Positions 17,335 to 27,033 of a DNA stretch of 64,000 bases are shown here, one piece after another. The notes beneath the pieces were generated by a model. It made no database searches. It had not been told where the DNA came from and saw only the letters and a list, made by a program, of their open reading frames with translations. Position numbers and translations under genes: made by a program. Every line of letters begins with the position of its first letter. Position 1 is the first letter of the stretch. The DNA is taken from positions 1 to 64,000 of the forward strand of contig NZ_OLMR01000002.1 in assembly GCF_900291955.1 (NCBI RefSeq), given 5' to 3'. The DNA comes from Pseudoruminococcus massiliensis (GTDB taxonomy: Bacteria > Bacillota > Clostridia > Oscillospirales > Acutalibacteraceae).

Positions 17335-19610
17335 TTATTCTCACTCCAAATCGAAACTTCACCGCTCTGCGAAATTCTCATACGAATATTATCATCAAAG
17401 CAAGTAGCATAAATTGTATCACATATGCTTTCTAAATTGCTATATGGCTCATATACATTTTCATCACTGCAAGAAAATATAATTTCAACAGGTCTTAGCA
17501 ATTCATAATTTTCTGGTAACTCACTCATAACACAAATTGCTGAATTAAGCCATTCTCTTGGCATCTCTAAGCAATCTCCACCATTAGGTATAACAAGTAT
17601 ATCAAAATCTCCAGAAAAAGTAAAATGCGTAAACACTCCGCTTTTTGTTTCTATACTTGTAATTTTATAATCAGGTAAGCTGACATTATTCTGTATATCA
17701 GACTTATATTCAATAATTCTGCCCTTTGTTTCTGCAAGACTTAATAAATTTTCATCAGCTTTTTCAATATCATATATGCCGATATTATTTACAGAATAAT
17801 CTTGCAAAATTTCATCAGCATTTTTTGAATAGTATGAACTTGGTATTGTAATCATAAGATATTCAAACTCAGAAATTTTTCTTGTTTCTAAATATTCAAA
17901 TAAGTCATAAGCCTTACTACCGCCATATGTAACCATAGAATTATTTTCACTTGAACTTACTGCAATATTTATTCCGTTATTACAATCAGCAATATAAACT
18001 GAAATTCCTGTCACCATATAAAAGTCATAAGCAAGAATCATCAGAACAAGTGTTGCAATTCCGCTTATTGCTGTAAATTTCACTGCAAATCTACGATTTT
18101 TAAGCTTTCGCACAATAAAATAAGCCAAAATCACAATAGCCAACCAAAATGGTACAAACGAGTAATTCATTCTGATAACCGAAAATGGCAGATTCGCAAT
18201 AGTTTCTGTCCAAAACATAATATATTTTGCAATAAGCTCACAAACAAACATTATTGGCACTGTCAAAAATGATAGAATTTCAGAAAAATTAAAAAGCACA
18301 GCAATTATTCCGCAAGCTATCATAATACTTGCCGGATACGAAATCAGCAAATTCGATATGACAGAATAAATCGGAAATTGCTTAAAAACTATCAGTGTTA
18401 CAGGAAGCGTAAATACAGTCGCAGAAATTGTCATAGCTATAACTGATACTATCGAGGAAACAAATTTTTCGGCTTTCTTTTTCGGAATAATTCTTCTCAA
18501 TGAAAATTTCTTAAATCTTCTTGGCTTTTTCTGTTGCAATCTTTCAATTATATTTGTTTTAATTCTTTCAGAGGCACAGAAAATTCCAAAAGTAGCTCCA
18601 ACAGACATTAAAAATCCAAAGTCTGCACAGCTATACGGATTCAAAAGGCATATCACAAGCACAGAAAAGCCTAACGAATTAAATGGTTCGGGACTTCTGA
18701 ATATCATCAATCCAATTAAAAATATTATCTGCATTATTCCTGCCCTGACAACTGTCGGAGAAAATCCTGTAACTGCCATAAATACAAGTAATGCAAGGAT
18801 TGATACTCCTGCACCAATACGCTTTCTGCGAAAAAACACTGCAAAAATCAGCATAAAAAGCTGTGCTACAATTGTTACATGAAAGCCAGAAACCGACATT
18901 AGATGTGACACACCCGCCGATGAAAACATTTCTTTTTCTTCGGTTGTAAAGCTATGTTTATCACCGAGCATAACTGCCGTAAGCAAATTCGCACAATCCT
19001 GTGGCAAATATTCAGAAATAACACTCTTTATATTTCTTCTAAGTAAAATAAAGTTATAATAAAACGGTTTTTCATAAGCTTTTTCGGTCACAACCCCGCT
19101 ATAATGCTTTATTACACCTCGCAGAAAATATCCCTTAGAAATATCATAATTTCCAAAAACAGAATCAGCATTTTGATATAGAGTAATTTTCGCATCAAGT
19201 TCATCATAAACATCAACATCATACAAAACGCTTGAGCTTGCAAGGATTTTAAACCCTGAAAGCTCTGAATTTCTGATTTTTGTAACCTCCAAAGGATAGT
19301 AATATTTTCCGTTGCTTTCGTAAACTTCATCACATACTGTTGCAGTAATTCTCTGTTCTGTGCCTGACAAAACTTCAACAGTTTTCAACTTTTGCTCCAC
19401 AAATGTTGAAAACATAAGCATTGCAACGGCTGATGTTATAAATATAAATGGCAATGCGATTCGTTTACGCAGTTTTTTGACAAAAAGAGATATAACAAAC
19501 AAAACTGCTAAAGCACTCGAAAGAATGTATGCAATATTTGAGCCAACAAATAAAGCGACCATAAGGGCAGTAAGATAAGTAAATCCCAATACCGCGAATG
19601 GACGCTTCAT
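17322..19610 (-). CDS. comEC: DNA uptake channel protein ComEC/Rec2, degenerate C-terminal domain
   Basis: ComEC forms the inner-membrane channel for single-stranded DNA in natural transformation. The 762-residue protein has N-terminal membrane helices and a DUF4131-like domain (about 1-180). The Competence core contains LTAVMLGDKHSF and SHLMSVSGFHVTI (about 205-245), and many more helices run to about 520. The C-terminal 240 residues occupy the place of the metallo-beta-lactamase domain but show no HxHxDH or similar metal-binding motif. GGAGG precedes the ATG. Whether the organism is competent is unknown. The gene is coupled to holA downstream and follows the GNAT gene by 46 bases. Confidence 0.88.
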   Translation of the reverse strand: MKRPFAVLGFTYLTALMVALFVGSNIAYILSSALAVLFVISLFVKKLRKRIALPFIFITSAVAMLMFSTFVEQKLKTVEVLSGTEQRITATVCDEVYESNGKYYYPLEVTKIRNSELSGFKILASSSVLYDVDVYDELDAKITLYQNADSVFGNYDISKGYFLRGVIKHYSGVVTEKAYEKPFYYNFILLRRNIKSVISEYLPQDCANLLTAVMLGDKHSFTTEEKEMFSSAGVSHLMSVSGFHVTIVAQLFMLIFAVFFRRKRIGAGVSILALLVFMAVTGFSPTVVRAGIMQIIFLIGLMIFRSPEPFNSLGFSVLVICLLNPYSCADFGFLMSVGATFGIFCASERIKTNIIERLQQKKPRRFKKFSLRRIIPKKKAEKFVSSIVSVIAMTISATVFTLPVTLIVFKQFPIYSVISNLLISYPASIMIACGIIAVLFNFSEILSFLTVPIMFVCELIAKYIMFWTETIANLPFSVIRMNYSFVPFWLAIVILAYFIVRKLKNRRFAVKFTAISGIATLVLMILAYDFYMVTGISVYIADCNNGINIAVSSSENNSMVTYGGSKAYDLFEYLETRKISEFEYLMITIPSSYYSKNADEILQDYSVNNIGIYDIEKADENLLSLAETKGRIIEYKSDIQNNVSLPDYKITSIETKSGVFTHFTFSGDFDILVIPNGGDCLEMPREWLNSAICVMSELPENYELLRPVEIIFSCSDENVYEPYSNLESICDTIYATCFDDNIRMRISQSGEVSIWSENNWLF

Positions 19611-19656
19611 AATATTCCTCCATAAAAATGAATACTTCAGCCTTTAATATTAAAAA

Positions 19657-20205
19657 TCAATCTAAAATTTCCATCTTAACAAATCTTCTGAACATCTTTC
19701 CAAGATATTCATCAAACATATCTGCATAATCCTTAGGCTTAATTTTATCGCCTAAACCAAGCAAATCATAAACAACGCTTGCCTCTCTCAACTTACAATT
19801 AAGGTCATGAAAACCGTTCTTCTCATAAAATTTCTTGCGATTAATTCTTTCGGCATAATTTTCAGCCTTTTCATCTATCTCCTCAATTGCAAGAAAAAGA
19901 TTTCTACCCTTATACTTTTCTTTCAATGCACCAAGAACACCACTTCCAAAGCCATTTCCTCTTGCTTTATCATCAATAGCAAGATAAAACAGATATGAAA
20001 TATCTCTGTAACTCAACACATAGGCAAGACCTATCCATTTATCATTGCTATATGCCGCCCAAAAGTCCACATTATCCTTTTTAGATTTACGCATAAGCAA
20101 ACCAAATGGTGCTTTTTCATCAGCAGGAAAAGCTGATTTATAAAGCCTCTTGACGCTTTTATAGTCAGGTGATTTTTTATTAAGTCTTATAAGTTCAATA
20201 CTCAT
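19657..20205 (-). CDS. GNAT-family N-acetyltransferase
   Basis: This is a 182-residue acetyl-CoA-dependent transferase. The core holds FWAAYSNDKWIGLAYVLSY, then the acetyl-CoA loop DDKARGNGFGSGVLGAL (R/QxxGxG/A type), and the family ending NRKKFYEKNGFHDL. The acceptor substrate is unknown. The ATG at 20205 is chosen because it follows the HIT stop codon by one base and the family-like sequence begins there; upstream in-frame sequence overlaps the HIT gene. Translation is probably coupled to HIT. The ribosome binding site is weak, which fits coupling. Confidence 0.82.
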   Translation of the reverse strand: MSIELIRLNKKSPDYKSVKRLYKSAFPADEKAPFGLLMRKSKKDNVDFWAAYSNDKWIGLAYVLSYRDISYLFYLAIDDKARGNGFGSGVLGALKEKYKGRNLFLAIEEIDEKAENYAERINRKKFYEKNGFHDLNCKLREASVVYDLLGLGDKIKPKDYADMFDEYLGKMFRRFVKMEILD

Positions 20206-20206
20206 A

Positions 20207-20566
<360 letters not shown>

Positions 20567-20642
20567 TTATAATTTTATATAACCAAAATCCAGAATTGGT
20601 TTTGAAAAATTCACAACCATTCAGCTATTGCACTTATCTAAA

Positions 20643-20664
20643 ACAATTAAAAGTTTCGCTCGAG
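20643..20664 (+). repeat. 22-bp direct repeat, copy 1
   Basis: The sequence beginning ACAATTAAAAGTTTCGCT recurs without mismatch at 20783-20804. Shorter versions of its core, AAAAGTTTCGCTC, appear elsewhere in the window. Confidence 0.85.
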
Positions 20665-20782
20665 GCGGCGAGCCGCCGCAGCCAAGACGCGGAATCGCTC
20701 GGCAAGCCTCGCTCGTATTAAGTTAGGGAAGTTTATTCACGCGGAAGACTAAACTACCGATTAGCTAATAAATTTCCCAAAG

Positions 20783-20814
20783 ACAATTAAAAGTTTCGCT
20801 CGAGCCTTTTCAAA
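20783..20814 (+). repeat. 22-bp direct repeat, copy 2, with extended shared tail
   Basis: Bases 20783-20804 match copy 1 exactly. Bases 20789-20814 match 23268-23293 at 25 of 26 positions, so this copy joins both versions of the element. Confidence 0.85.
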
Positions 20815-20910
20815 GGCTCGCAGGGTTGAGGGACGGAGTCCCTCATAGGTTTTAAGGGCAACGCCCTTAACATTCTTTGCTCCCAAAGCGGTGGACTTTG
20901 TCCACCGCTT
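20801..20910. repeat. Array of four perfect short-loop hairpins
   Basis: Hairpin arms lie at 20801-20809/20812-20820 (9 bp, 2-base loop), 20828-20834/20838-20844 (7 bp, 3-base loop), 20852-20859/20863-20870 (8 bp, 3-base loop) and 20886-20896/20900-20910 (11 bp, 3-base loop). Every pair is canonical. Loops of only two or three bases repeated four times are unlikely by chance. Confidence 0.85.
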
Positions 20911-21025
20911 AAATTTTTCTTATCAACAACATTAGTCAAAAAGTGGACAAAAGATTTTAAGGTCCTCACCCTTAAAACCCACCAAAGGCTTGACCTAAAT
21001 TTTAAGTTTCTTAAGGCAATGCGTT

Positions 21026-22696
21026 TTAGATGTTTTCGCCAGCTCTTAGCATTTCTTCAGCGTAGTCCAAAGACGCTTTTGTCATCTCAGTACCGCCAAT
21101 AATTCTTGCAAGCTCTTGTTTTCTTCCCTCGTGGTCAAGTTCTTCAACTTTTGTGAAAGTCTTTTCGTCCCTAACGCTTTTAGAAATCTTAAAATGCGAA
21201 TTTCCCATAGCCGCAATCTGTGCCAAATGCGTTACACAAAGAACTTGCCTGCTTTTTGAAACCTCTCTTAATTTCAAACCAACCTTTTGTGCGGCACTTC
21301 CGCTTATACCTGTATCAACTTCATCAAAAATCAGCGTATCAATATCATCCTTATCAGAAAGAACATTCTTAACAGCAAGCATCATTCTTGAAAGCTCACC
21401 ACCTGACGCTATCTTTGAAATAGGCTTAGGGGGTTCTCCGGGGTTAGTTGAAATCAGAAATTCAATATTATCACAGCCAAGAGAATTAAGCTCGCAACTT
21501 TCTTGCACAACAACAAGCTTTACATTCGGCATATCAAGAAAAGCCATTTCCTCGCAAACCTTATCTGCAAATTCTGATGATGTTGCTCTTCTCTTTTCAG
21601 ATAGGGCTTTAGCAAGCTTTTCTGCTTCTTTATAAGCCTTATCACATTCTTTTATAAGAGCCTCTCTGTTCTCGTCATACATCACAAGAGCATTAAGCTC
21701 TTTTTTAGCCTTATCAAGAAAATCAAGCATTTCCTTAATTGTAGAGCCATATTTTTTACCGAGTGTATAAATAAGGTCAAGCCTTTCTTCTATACTGTCA
21801 AGTGAACCACCGTCTGTATCAACTAAATCTGTCAAGCCTGTAAGCTCTGAAAGACAATCTTCAAGTTCATAAATCGCTGATTCTATTCTTGAATTTATTG
21901 GCTCAACCTCGCTCATATATTCTGAAATATCAGAAAGCTGTGAGTTTATCTCCTGTAAATTTTCAAGAATGCCAGAGCTTTCTTCATCACCGTTCATCAA
22001 AGCACGAGAGGACATAATTGCTTCAATAATTTTTTCACTGTTCTGCAAAACTGCTTTTTGTTCGTTAAGCTCTTCATACTCTCCGTCACGCAAATCTGCA
22101 TCTTCAAGCTCATCTATCTGATACTTTAAAAGGTCGATTTTTCTTTCTCTTTCGCTTTCATCGACAGTAGCTTTTTTAAGCTCAGCGGAAAGCTTTTTAT
22201 ATTTCTTATAAACTTCCTGATAAGCTTCAATTTCACTCTCCAAGCCTGCAAGTTTATCTATATAGGATATATGCAGTTCTGGGGACATAAGCTCATAGCT
22301 TTCATGCTGACCATGTATATTTATAAGTTGAACTCCTATTTCTTTCAGTGTTGAAACTGTTGCAGGTCTGCCGTTTATTCTGCATTTATTCTTGCCAGTC
22401 GTGCTAATCTCACGCTGAATAAGAAGTTCTCCGTCCTCAAGCTCAAAGCCTGCTTCATCAATAACAGCAAGAGCCTTTTCGGATAAATTTGTAAATTCCG
22501 CACTGACAAAAGCTGAAGATGCACCTGTACGAATCAATTCTTTAGAGGTTCTGTTACCTAAAACAGCATTTATAGAATCTATAACAATAGATTTACCAGC
22601 ACCAGTTTCACCCGTCATTACATTAAGACCTTTTTTGAAGTCTATGCTTGTTTTCTCGATAACTGCAATATTTTCAATGTATAAATTTGAAAGCAT
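21026..22696 (-). CDS. recN: DNA repair protein RecN
   Basis: RecN is an SMC-like ATPase that acts at double-strand breaks in recombinational repair. It is 556 residues, the normal length. The N-terminal half-ATPase has NVMTGETGAGKSIVIDSI (Walker A), followed by NIHGQHESYEL. A long coiled-coil middle (about 150-370) precedes the signature ASGGELSRMMLAVK and Walker B TLIFDEVDTGISG, with CVTHLAQIAAMG after. AGGGG precedes the ATG. It is the last gene of the dxs - tlyA - nadK - argR - recN series, an order common in Firmicutes. Confidence 0.95.
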   Translation of the reverse strand: MLSNLYIENIAVIEKTSIDFKKGLNVMTGETGAGKSIVIDSINAVLGNRTSKELIRTGASSAFVSAEFTNLSEKALAVIDEAGFELEDGELLIQREISTTGKNKCRINGRPATVSTLKEIGVQLINIHGQHESYELMSPELHISYIDKLAGLESEIEAYQEVYKKYKKLSAELKKATVDESERERKIDLLKYQIDELEDADLRDGEYEELNEQKAVLQNSEKIIEAIMSSRALMNGDEESSGILENLQEINSQLSDISEYMSEVEPINSRIESAIYELEDCLSELTGLTDLVDTDGGSLDSIEERLDLIYTLGKKYGSTIKEMLDFLDKAKKELNALVMYDENREALIKECDKAYKEAEKLAKALSEKRRATSSEFADKVCEEMAFLDMPNVKLVVVQESCELNSLGCDNIEFLISTNPGEPPKPISKIASGGELSRMMLAVKNVLSDKDDIDTLIFDEVDTGISGSAAQKVGLKLREVSKSRQVLCVTHLAQIAAMGNSHFKISKSVRDEKTFTKVEELDHEGRKQELARIIGGTEMTKASLDYAEEMLRAGENI

Positions 22697-22707
22697 AAAA
22701 ATTCCCC

Positions 22708-23169
22708 TTATACCTTGCCAGAAGAGATGAATCTTTTCAACTCAGTAACAAGAGCAAGAGAAGCTTCCTCTCCCCTTGTTGCTATAAATATTGTATCATC
22801 ACCTGCAATCGTTCCTACAACACCAGGGCGATGAACATTATCAAACGCTGCACATACAGCTTGAGCCATACCACTATGTGTCTTTAGCACAACTATATTA
22901 AAAGAATAATCAACGCTTGTTACAGAGCTTGTAAAAATACTAAGTACATCTGATGGAATTATTGGATTTTTTTGTGGTGCAATAGCATATTTGTAATTTC
23001 CGTCACCAGCAGGAATTTTTATAAGCCTAAGCTCCTTAATATCTCTTGAAACAGTAGCCTGAGTTACATTAAAGCCCTGACCTCTTAATTCATTCAGCAG
23101 TTCCTCTTGAGTTTCAATTCTTTTATCCTTTATAAGTTCAAGTATTTTTGTTTGTCTTCGTGCTTTCAT
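22708..23169 (-). CDS. argR: Arginine repressor ArgR
   Basis: ArgR is a winged-helix regulator of arginine metabolism that forms arginine-bound hexamers. The 153-residue protein has the N-terminal DNA-binding domain with TQATVSRDIKELRLIKIP. The C-terminal oligomerisation/arginine domain has GVVGTIAGDDTIFIA. The ATG at 23169 follows GGTGAT by about five bases and gives the standard length; an upstream in-frame TTG would add eleven residues. No arginine genes lie nearby. In Firmicutes this position next to recN is conserved and does not imply local targets. Confidence 0.93.
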   Translation of the reverse strand: MKARRQTKILELIKDKRIETQEELLNELRGQGFNVTQATVSRDIKELRLIKIPAGDGNYKYAIAPQKNPIIPSDVLSIFTSSVTSVDYSFNIVVLKTHSGMAQAVCAAFDNVHRPGVVGTIAGDDTIFIATRGEEASLALVTELKRFISSGKV

Positions 23170-23267
23170 CAAATCACCATTCCTTATGGAGTATCTCTGC
23201 AAACAAGCAGAGCTTGGATTAAATTTCTAAAAGCTATTTTGCTTATTTAACATAAGTTCAATAAATC

Positions 23268-23293
23268 AAAAGTTTCGCTCAAGCCTTTTCAAA
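23268..23293 (+). repeat. Dispersed repeat copy upstream of argR
   Basis: AAAAGTTTCGCTCAAGCC followed by TTTTCAAA matches 20789-20814 except for one base. It lies in the 165-base gap between nadK and argR and so is transcribed with the operon. Confidence 0.85.
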
Positions 23294-23334
23294 TTTATTA
23301 TGAACTAAGTGCTATTATTAAATATATGTTATAT

Positions 23335-24204
23335 TTAAAGTCCTCTTTCCGTAAATTTATCACTTAAAACTCTATAAAAAGTCTTATCCTTTAACACAAT
23401 CAATTCTGCATATATTTCCGCAGTAGTTATAACTACTGTATCGTCAGCAGTTATCGGAATCGTAGTTTCACCGTCTATTGTAAGCGTTAAATCTGTATCC
23501 TCTCTTGAAGCTGCATTAACAAGAATTTCAGATGATGGATTAAACAGCACAGGTCTTGAAAATAAAGAATGAGAGCAAATCGGAGTCATAAGTATACAAG
23601 ACATAGACGGCTCTATTACAGGGCCTCCTGCTGAAAGTGCATAAGCACTTGAGCCTGTCGGTGTTGCTACAATAAGACCATCTGCACAATAATGGCAGAT
23701 ATAGCTTTTTTTTAGCCAAACATCAAGGTCGATAATCTTTGTCATAGAGCCACGAGAAATTACCGCATCATTCAAGGCAAAGAACGATTTGCTTCCACTT
23801 TTGGATTTCAGCGTAACCTTTAGCATTTGTCTTTTTTCAACATTATAATCTCCAGAAAAAAGCCTTTCAAGCATAGGAAGTTCATTAGGTTCAAGCTCGG
23901 CAACAAAGCCAAGTCTGCCCATATTTATTCCCAAAAGCGGTTTTTCAAAATTTGCGGCGTGTTTGGCGGCGTGAATGATAGTACCATCACCGCCAATAGT
24001 TACAACAGCATCACACTTCTGTATAAGAACTTCGTGTGATTCAAAAAAAGCTATATCATTATCAGAATATTTTTCTGATAAATCGGCTGTCATTAAAATT
24101 TTACCGCCGAATGATTTCAGAAGTCTTATAGCTTTCAGCGATTCTTCATATGCTCCATTTTTTGTAAGGTTTGGTATTAAGGCAATTCTTTTTAATGCTC
24201 TCAT
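23335..24204 (-). CDS. nadK: NAD kinase
   Basis: The enzyme phosphorylates NAD to NADP using ATP or polyphosphate. The 289-residue protein shows the family motif GGDGTIIHAAKHA (about residue 70), NMGRLGFVAEL, and TPTGSSAYALSAGGP, which binds NAD. GGGAGG precedes the ATG. It lies 50 bases after tlyA in the dxs operon, matching the order common in clostridia. Confidence 0.95.
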   Translation of the reverse strand: MRALKRIALIPNLTKNGAYEESLKAIRLLKSFGGKILMTADLSEKYSDNDIAFFESHEVLIQKCDAVVTIGGDGTIIHAAKHAANFEKPLLGINMGRLGFVAELEPNELPMLERLFSGDYNVEKRQMLKVTLKSKSGSKSFFALNDAVISRGSMTKIIDLDVWLKKSYICHYCADGLIVATPTGSSAYALSAGGPVIEPSMSCILMTPICSHSLFSRPVLFNPSSEILVNAASREDTDLTLTIDGETTIPITADDTVVITTAEIYAELIVLKDKTFYRVLSDKFTERGL

Positions 24205-24254
24205 ACTTACCTCCCAACTGCTTAATTAAAGCAGTACAAAATATAAATTTCTGA

Positions 24255-25064
24255 TTATGTTTTATCCAGAGTTGAATGTGAAAGCTCCGCAAGAGCCTTT
24301 ATATCTATACCGTCAACAGCCTTTGGATTATCTGATTTTCTTATATAAATCAAATATTCTATGTTTCCCTCAGGACCTTTTATCGGGGAATAATCCAAGC
24401 CCAGTACATCAAAACCATTTTCAAGACAGAAATTATAAATTTTCTCTATAACCTCAATATGAACGGATATATCTCTTACAACACCTTTTTTACCAACCTT
24501 ATCTCTGCCTGCCTCAAATTGAGGTTTTATAAGGCAAACAGCCTCGGCATTATCTGCAAGAAGATTTCTGACAGGTGGTAGTACAAGGCACAATGAAATA
24601 AATGCAACATCAACACTAAAAAATTCGATTTTATCAGGAACCTGTTCTTCAGTAATATATCTGACATTTGTGCGTTCAAGATTTACTACTCGTTCATCAT
24701 TGCGAAGCTTCCAATCAAGTTGACCATAGCCCACATCAACGGAATAAACCTTTTTAGCTCCATTTTGCAGCATACAGTCTGTAAATCCGCCTGTTGATGC
24801 ACCGACATCCATAGTAATCCTTCCGTCAAGCTTCAAGCCGAAAGCTGTCATAGCCTTTTCAAGCTTCAGACCACCACGACTTACATATTTAAGCTTATTT
24901 CCCCTAAGCTCTATTTTCACATCATCACCATAAGTAGTTCCTGGTTTATCCGCCTTTTGATTATCCGCATAAATCTGTCCTGCCATAATAAGTGCTTTAG
25001 CCTTTTCTCGGCTTTCAGCGATGCCATATTCAACTACAAGTTGGTCAAGTCTTTTCTTTGCCAC
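24255..25064 (-). CDS. tlyA: TlyA-family rRNA 2'-O-methyltransferase
   Basis: TlyA methylates cytidines of 16S and/or 23S rRNA at the 2'-O position. The 269-residue protein has an N-terminal S4 RNA-binding domain (KRLDQLVVEYGIAESREKAK, residues 3-22). A FtsJ-like methyltransferase domain follows, with MDVGASTGGFTDCMLQNGA and VAFISLCLVLPP. The GTG at 25064 is preferred because GGTGA lies five bases upstream and the family starts with an (A)KKRLD sequence; a GTG at 25079 is in frame. It overlaps the dxs 3' end by 20 bases. The methylation sites are not deducible. Confidence 0.9.
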   Translation of the reverse strand: MAKKRLDQLVVEYGIAESREKAKALIMAGQIYADNQKADKPGTTYGDDVKIELRGNKLKYVSRGGLKLEKAMTAFGLKLDGRITMDVGASTGGFTDCMLQNGAKKVYSVDVGYGQLDWKLRNDERVVNLERTNVRYITEEQVPDKIEFFSVDVAFISLCLVLPPVRNLLADNAEAVCLIKPQFEAGRDKVGKKGVVRDISVHIEVIEKIYNFCLENGFDVLGLDYSPIKGPEGNIEYLIYIRKSDNPKAVDGIDIKALAELSHSTLDKT

Positions 25065-26940
25065 AAAGTTCACCGTCACATTTTATTTTCTTTAGAATTA
25101 CTTCTTCCATACCGTCAGTATCAAGTTTATATTTTTTAAGTGCTGAAGCGACTGTCGATTGTTCAACATACTGGTCGTCTATTGCGGTTAAAGTATATTT
25201 TCCAGTAAAATCATTTTCAATAAGCTTACATAGAAAATGTTCTCCAATTCCGCCACAGCTTATGCCTTCTTCAAAGAAAAAGCAATATTTAAAATCTTTT
25301 GCTCCGATAACAGCACCACTGTCAATCGGTTTAACAGTATTAAGCTTTAATATACAAGCAGAGATTCCTTGTTTTTCAAGTCTTTCCATACATTCACAAG
25401 CGAATGAAAATAATCTTCCGTATGTAATTATAAGTATATCACTTTTTTCATCTCCGAAAAAGACATATTTTGAATCTTTTATCAAAAAATTTTTAGGTTT
25501 ATACAATTCTCTGCCACGAGGATACCTTACTGCAACTATTTCACTTTCGTTATAAATAGCGTTTTTAAGCATAAACCTAAGTTCGTCAAAGTACGAAGGG
25601 CATAGTATTGTAACATTTGGAATATTATTCAAAAATGAAGTATCAAATAAGCCTTGGTGTGTTTTTCCGTCCTCACCGACAATTCCCGCTCTGTCTATTG
25701 CAAGAATAATATGAAGCTTTTGAATTGAAGCATCATGTATAATCTGGTCATAGCTTCTCTGCAAAAAGGTTGAATAAACCGCAAAAACCGGAATCATTCC
25801 ACCCATAGCCAAACCACAGCCAAAAGTAACTGCGTGTTCTTCAGCTATACCTACATCAAAAAACCTGCTTTTATATTTCTGTGCAAAGCTTGATAAACCC
25901 GTACCAAGCTGCATTGCTGCAGTTATCGCACAAATTTTCTCGTCTTTCTCCGCAATCTGACAAAGAGTTTCTCCGAAAACATCAGAATAAGATTTTGAAC
26001 CACCATTTGTAAGACCAGTATCAACATCAAAAGGTGCTGTTCCGTGAAAGCCTTTCGGATTTTTTTCCGCAAATTCATAGCCTTTGCCTTTAGTTGTAAC
26101 TGCGTGAATAAGCACAGGACCTTTTTTCCTTTTAGCCGCATTTAATGCAGTAATGAGTTCTCCTATATTATGACCATCAAAAGGCCCATAATAATAAAAG
26201 CCCATATCCTCAAAAATAGTTCTGCTCTTAAAAACTCTACGCTTTATGAAATTTTTTAATCCTCTGAAAAATCCAAGCAAGCCTTTGCCAATAACAGGAA
26301 TCTTCGTAAGAAATCTCTCAACCTTAGATTTAGTATTCAGATATGATGGATTTACTCTTATGCTTGTGAGATACCTTGCCATAGAACCAACATTTTTAGA
26401 TATAGACATCTTGTTATCGTTAAGCACAACGATAAAATTTTTCTTTGAGCGACCAGCGTTATTCAATCCCTCGAAAGCAAGTCCTCCAGACAATGCACCA
26501 TCACCGATAACAGCAACAACATAGCTGTCATCATCATTAAGGATATTGGCACATTGAAGTCCATAGGCTGCCGAAATTGATGTACTGCTATGACCTGCAC
26601 CAAAGGCATCATTTGGATTTTCCAAGTGTGATGGAAAACCCGAAAGTCCGCCCTCTTTACGCAAGGTATCCATTTGCTTATATCTGCCTGTAAGCATCTT
26701 ATGTGCATAGCATTGATGCCCAACATCAAAAACAATCTTATCCTTTGGCGAATCAAAAACTTTATGTAAAGCAACTGTAAGTTCAACAATGCCAAGGTTT
26801 GGAGAAAGGTGTCCGCCATTTTTAGACACAACGGAAACAATCTCTTGGCGAATTTCGTCCGAGAGATTTTCAAGCTCTTTTACCGAAAGATTTTTTATAT
26901 CTTGCGGTGATTCAATTTTTTCAAGAAGCTTATCTTCCAT
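25045..26940 (-). CDS. dxs: 1-deoxy-D-xylulose-5-phosphate synthase
   Basis: Dxs condenses pyruvate and glyceraldehyde-3-phosphate with thiamine diphosphate, the first step of the MEP isoprenoid pathway. The 631-residue protein has GHLSPNLGIVELTVALH, VFDVGHQCYAHKMLTG, the ThDP site VIGDGALSGGLAFEGLNN, and AGIVGEDGKTHQGLFD. GGAG lies nine bases before the ATG at 26940; a GTG six bases further up is too close to it. With ispA just upstream, two prenyl-precursor steps are adjacent, though a separate promoter lies between them. Confidence 0.95.
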   Translation of the reverse strand: MEDKLLEKIESPQDIKNLSVKELENLSDEIRQEIVSVVSKNGGHLSPNLGIVELTVALHKVFDSPKDKIVFDVGHQCYAHKMLTGRYKQMDTLRKEGGLSGFPSHLENPNDAFGAGHSSTSISAAYGLQCANILNDDDSYVVAVIGDGALSGGLAFEGLNNAGRSKKNFIVVLNDNKMSISKNVGSMARYLTSIRVNPSYLNTKSKVERFLTKIPVIGKGLLGFFRGLKNFIKRRVFKSRTIFEDMGFYYYGPFDGHNIGELITALNAAKRKKGPVLIHAVTTKGKGYEFAEKNPKGFHGTAPFDVDTGLTNGGSKSYSDVFGETLCQIAEKDEKICAITAAMQLGTGLSSFAQKYKSRFFDVGIAEEHAVTFGCGLAMGGMIPVFAVYSTFLQRSYDQIIHDASIQKLHIILAIDRAGIVGEDGKTHQGLFDTSFLNNIPNVTILCPSYFDELRFMLKNAIYNESEIVAVRYPRGRELYKPKNFLIKDSKYVFFGDEKSDILIITYGRLFSFACECMERLEKQGISACILKLNTVKPIDSGAVIGAKDFKYCFFFEEGISCGGIGEHFLCKLIENDFTGKYTLTAIDDQYVEQSTVASALKKYKLDTDGMEEVILKKIKCDGELCGKEKT

Positions 26941-26990
26941 TTTCACTTACTCCATTTATGACAAAGCTATATTACGATATGTTGCCTTAT

Positions 26991-27019
26991 ATTATACCAC
27001 GAGTTTTTATGTCGTACAA
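26991..27019 (-). promoter_or_regulatory. Promoter of the dxs-tlyA-nadK-argR-recN operon
   Basis: On the minus strand TTGTAC (27014-27019) and TATAAT (26991-26996) have a 17-bp spacer. They lie in the 93-base gap between ispA and dxs. Confidence 0.7.
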
Positions 27020-27033
27020 GTTTTTAATAATTG

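Noticed and set aside
20787-20969. 60-codon minus-strand frame through the hairpin block
   Set aside because: It is built from inverted repeats and has no ribosome binding site; the structure explains the open frame.
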